Shown here one piece after another: positions 23,043 to 23,199 of a DNA stretch of 23,199 bases; the first letter of the stretch is position 1, and the number at the start of each line of letters is the position of its first letter. Position numbers and translations under genes: made by a program. The stretch is from Bacteroidales bacterium (GTDB lineage Bacteria > Bacteroidota > Bacteroidia > Bacteroidales > UBA4181). The DNA lies in NCBI GenBank assembly GCA_028700615.1, contig JAQVSH010000006.1, forward strand, positions 1 to 23,199, read 5' to 3'. Under the pieces are notes generated by a model, which did not search any database, had not been told where the DNA came from, and saw only the letters and a list, made by a program, of their open reading frames with translations.

Positions 23043-23199
23043 TTCAATGGAGATCGGGTGCAGGCGTTAATCTGCCGTTCTTTTTTGAGCCGTAATCACC
23101 TTTTATACAGCCATGAATGCGCTGTTCGTTTACAGGAAAATAAAGTCTTATCTGATCTGCCCTCCGAAAAAATACTGGAAATACTCCGGAAATCGCTTC
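23043..23199 (+). pseudogene. In-frame continuation of the TrpE-like paralogue beyond the stop
   Basis: After the TGA the same frame stays open to the window edge and still resembles the TrpE C-terminus: FNGDRVQALICRSFLSRNHL aligns with LNGDFTQAITIRSFLSKNNL. The terminal AGAGIV and Mg2+-binding SDEETELEEVKNK segments are replaced by HECAVRLQENKVLSDLPSEK. The catalytic C-terminus was therefore already lost in sequence terms, independently of the stop. The true end of the gene lies outside the window. Confidence 0.7.

Overview
The window looks like a chromosomal stretch of a Bacteroidota bacterium. Start codons lack Shine-Dalgarno sequences. Several upstream regions carry the Bacteroidota-type promoter (TTG about 19-20 bp before TAnnTTTG). 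The gene set also fits this phylum: a CzcA pump fused to a TolC-type channel, a PorV-like outer-membrane protein, an acn-icd-gltA cluster, and a trp operon that begins trpB-trpE-trpG. Nothing seen supports a finer assignment. I saw no rRNA, tRNA, CRISPR array, insertion sequence or phage gene.

Layout. (1) Positions 2-4722: a divalent-metal RND efflux unit, made of a 5'-truncated CzcA-TolC fusion followed by a lipoprotein CzcB-type adaptor; a small DUF486 membrane protein follows. (2) 5256-6249: a compact autoregulation-like cassette, with a promoter containing a perfect palindrome, a membrane protein, an overlapping winged-helix regulator, and a strong bidirectional terminator. (3) 6274-7041: a stand-alone NarL/LuxR-type response regulator with an unusual acidic pocket. 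(4) 7123-9496: cysteine synthase and O-acetylhomoserine sulfhydrylase, both fixing sulfide. A PorV/DUF5723-like outer-membrane protein on the minus strand overlaps the latter tail to tail by 80 bp. (5) 10935-13166: a CopA-type Cu+ ATPase. (6) 13256-18221: aconitase, isocitrate dehydrogenase and citrate synthase, the oxidative TCA branch from oxaloacetate/acetyl-CoA to 2-oxoglutarate. The isocitrate dehydrogenase carries NAD-type rather than NADP-type coenzyme residues. (7) 18347-23199: the start of a tryptophan operon, with a transcription attenuator, trpB, trpE, trpG and a second trpE-like gene.

The two most notable parts are both in the trp operon. A previously unlisted 18-residue leader peptide with three consecutive Trp codons (18373-18429) precedes a strong terminator. 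Mutually exclusive RNA helices can be drawn that fit classical ribosome-stalling attenuation. Immediately after trpG lies a trpE paralogue that keeps the fold and the Trp-binding LLES motif but has lost several catalytic and Mg2+-binding motifs. A single in-frame TGA interrupts it where TrpE has a glycine, while TrpE-like sequence continues in frame to the window edge. It may be a pseudoenzyme with a regulatory role or a decaying duplicate.
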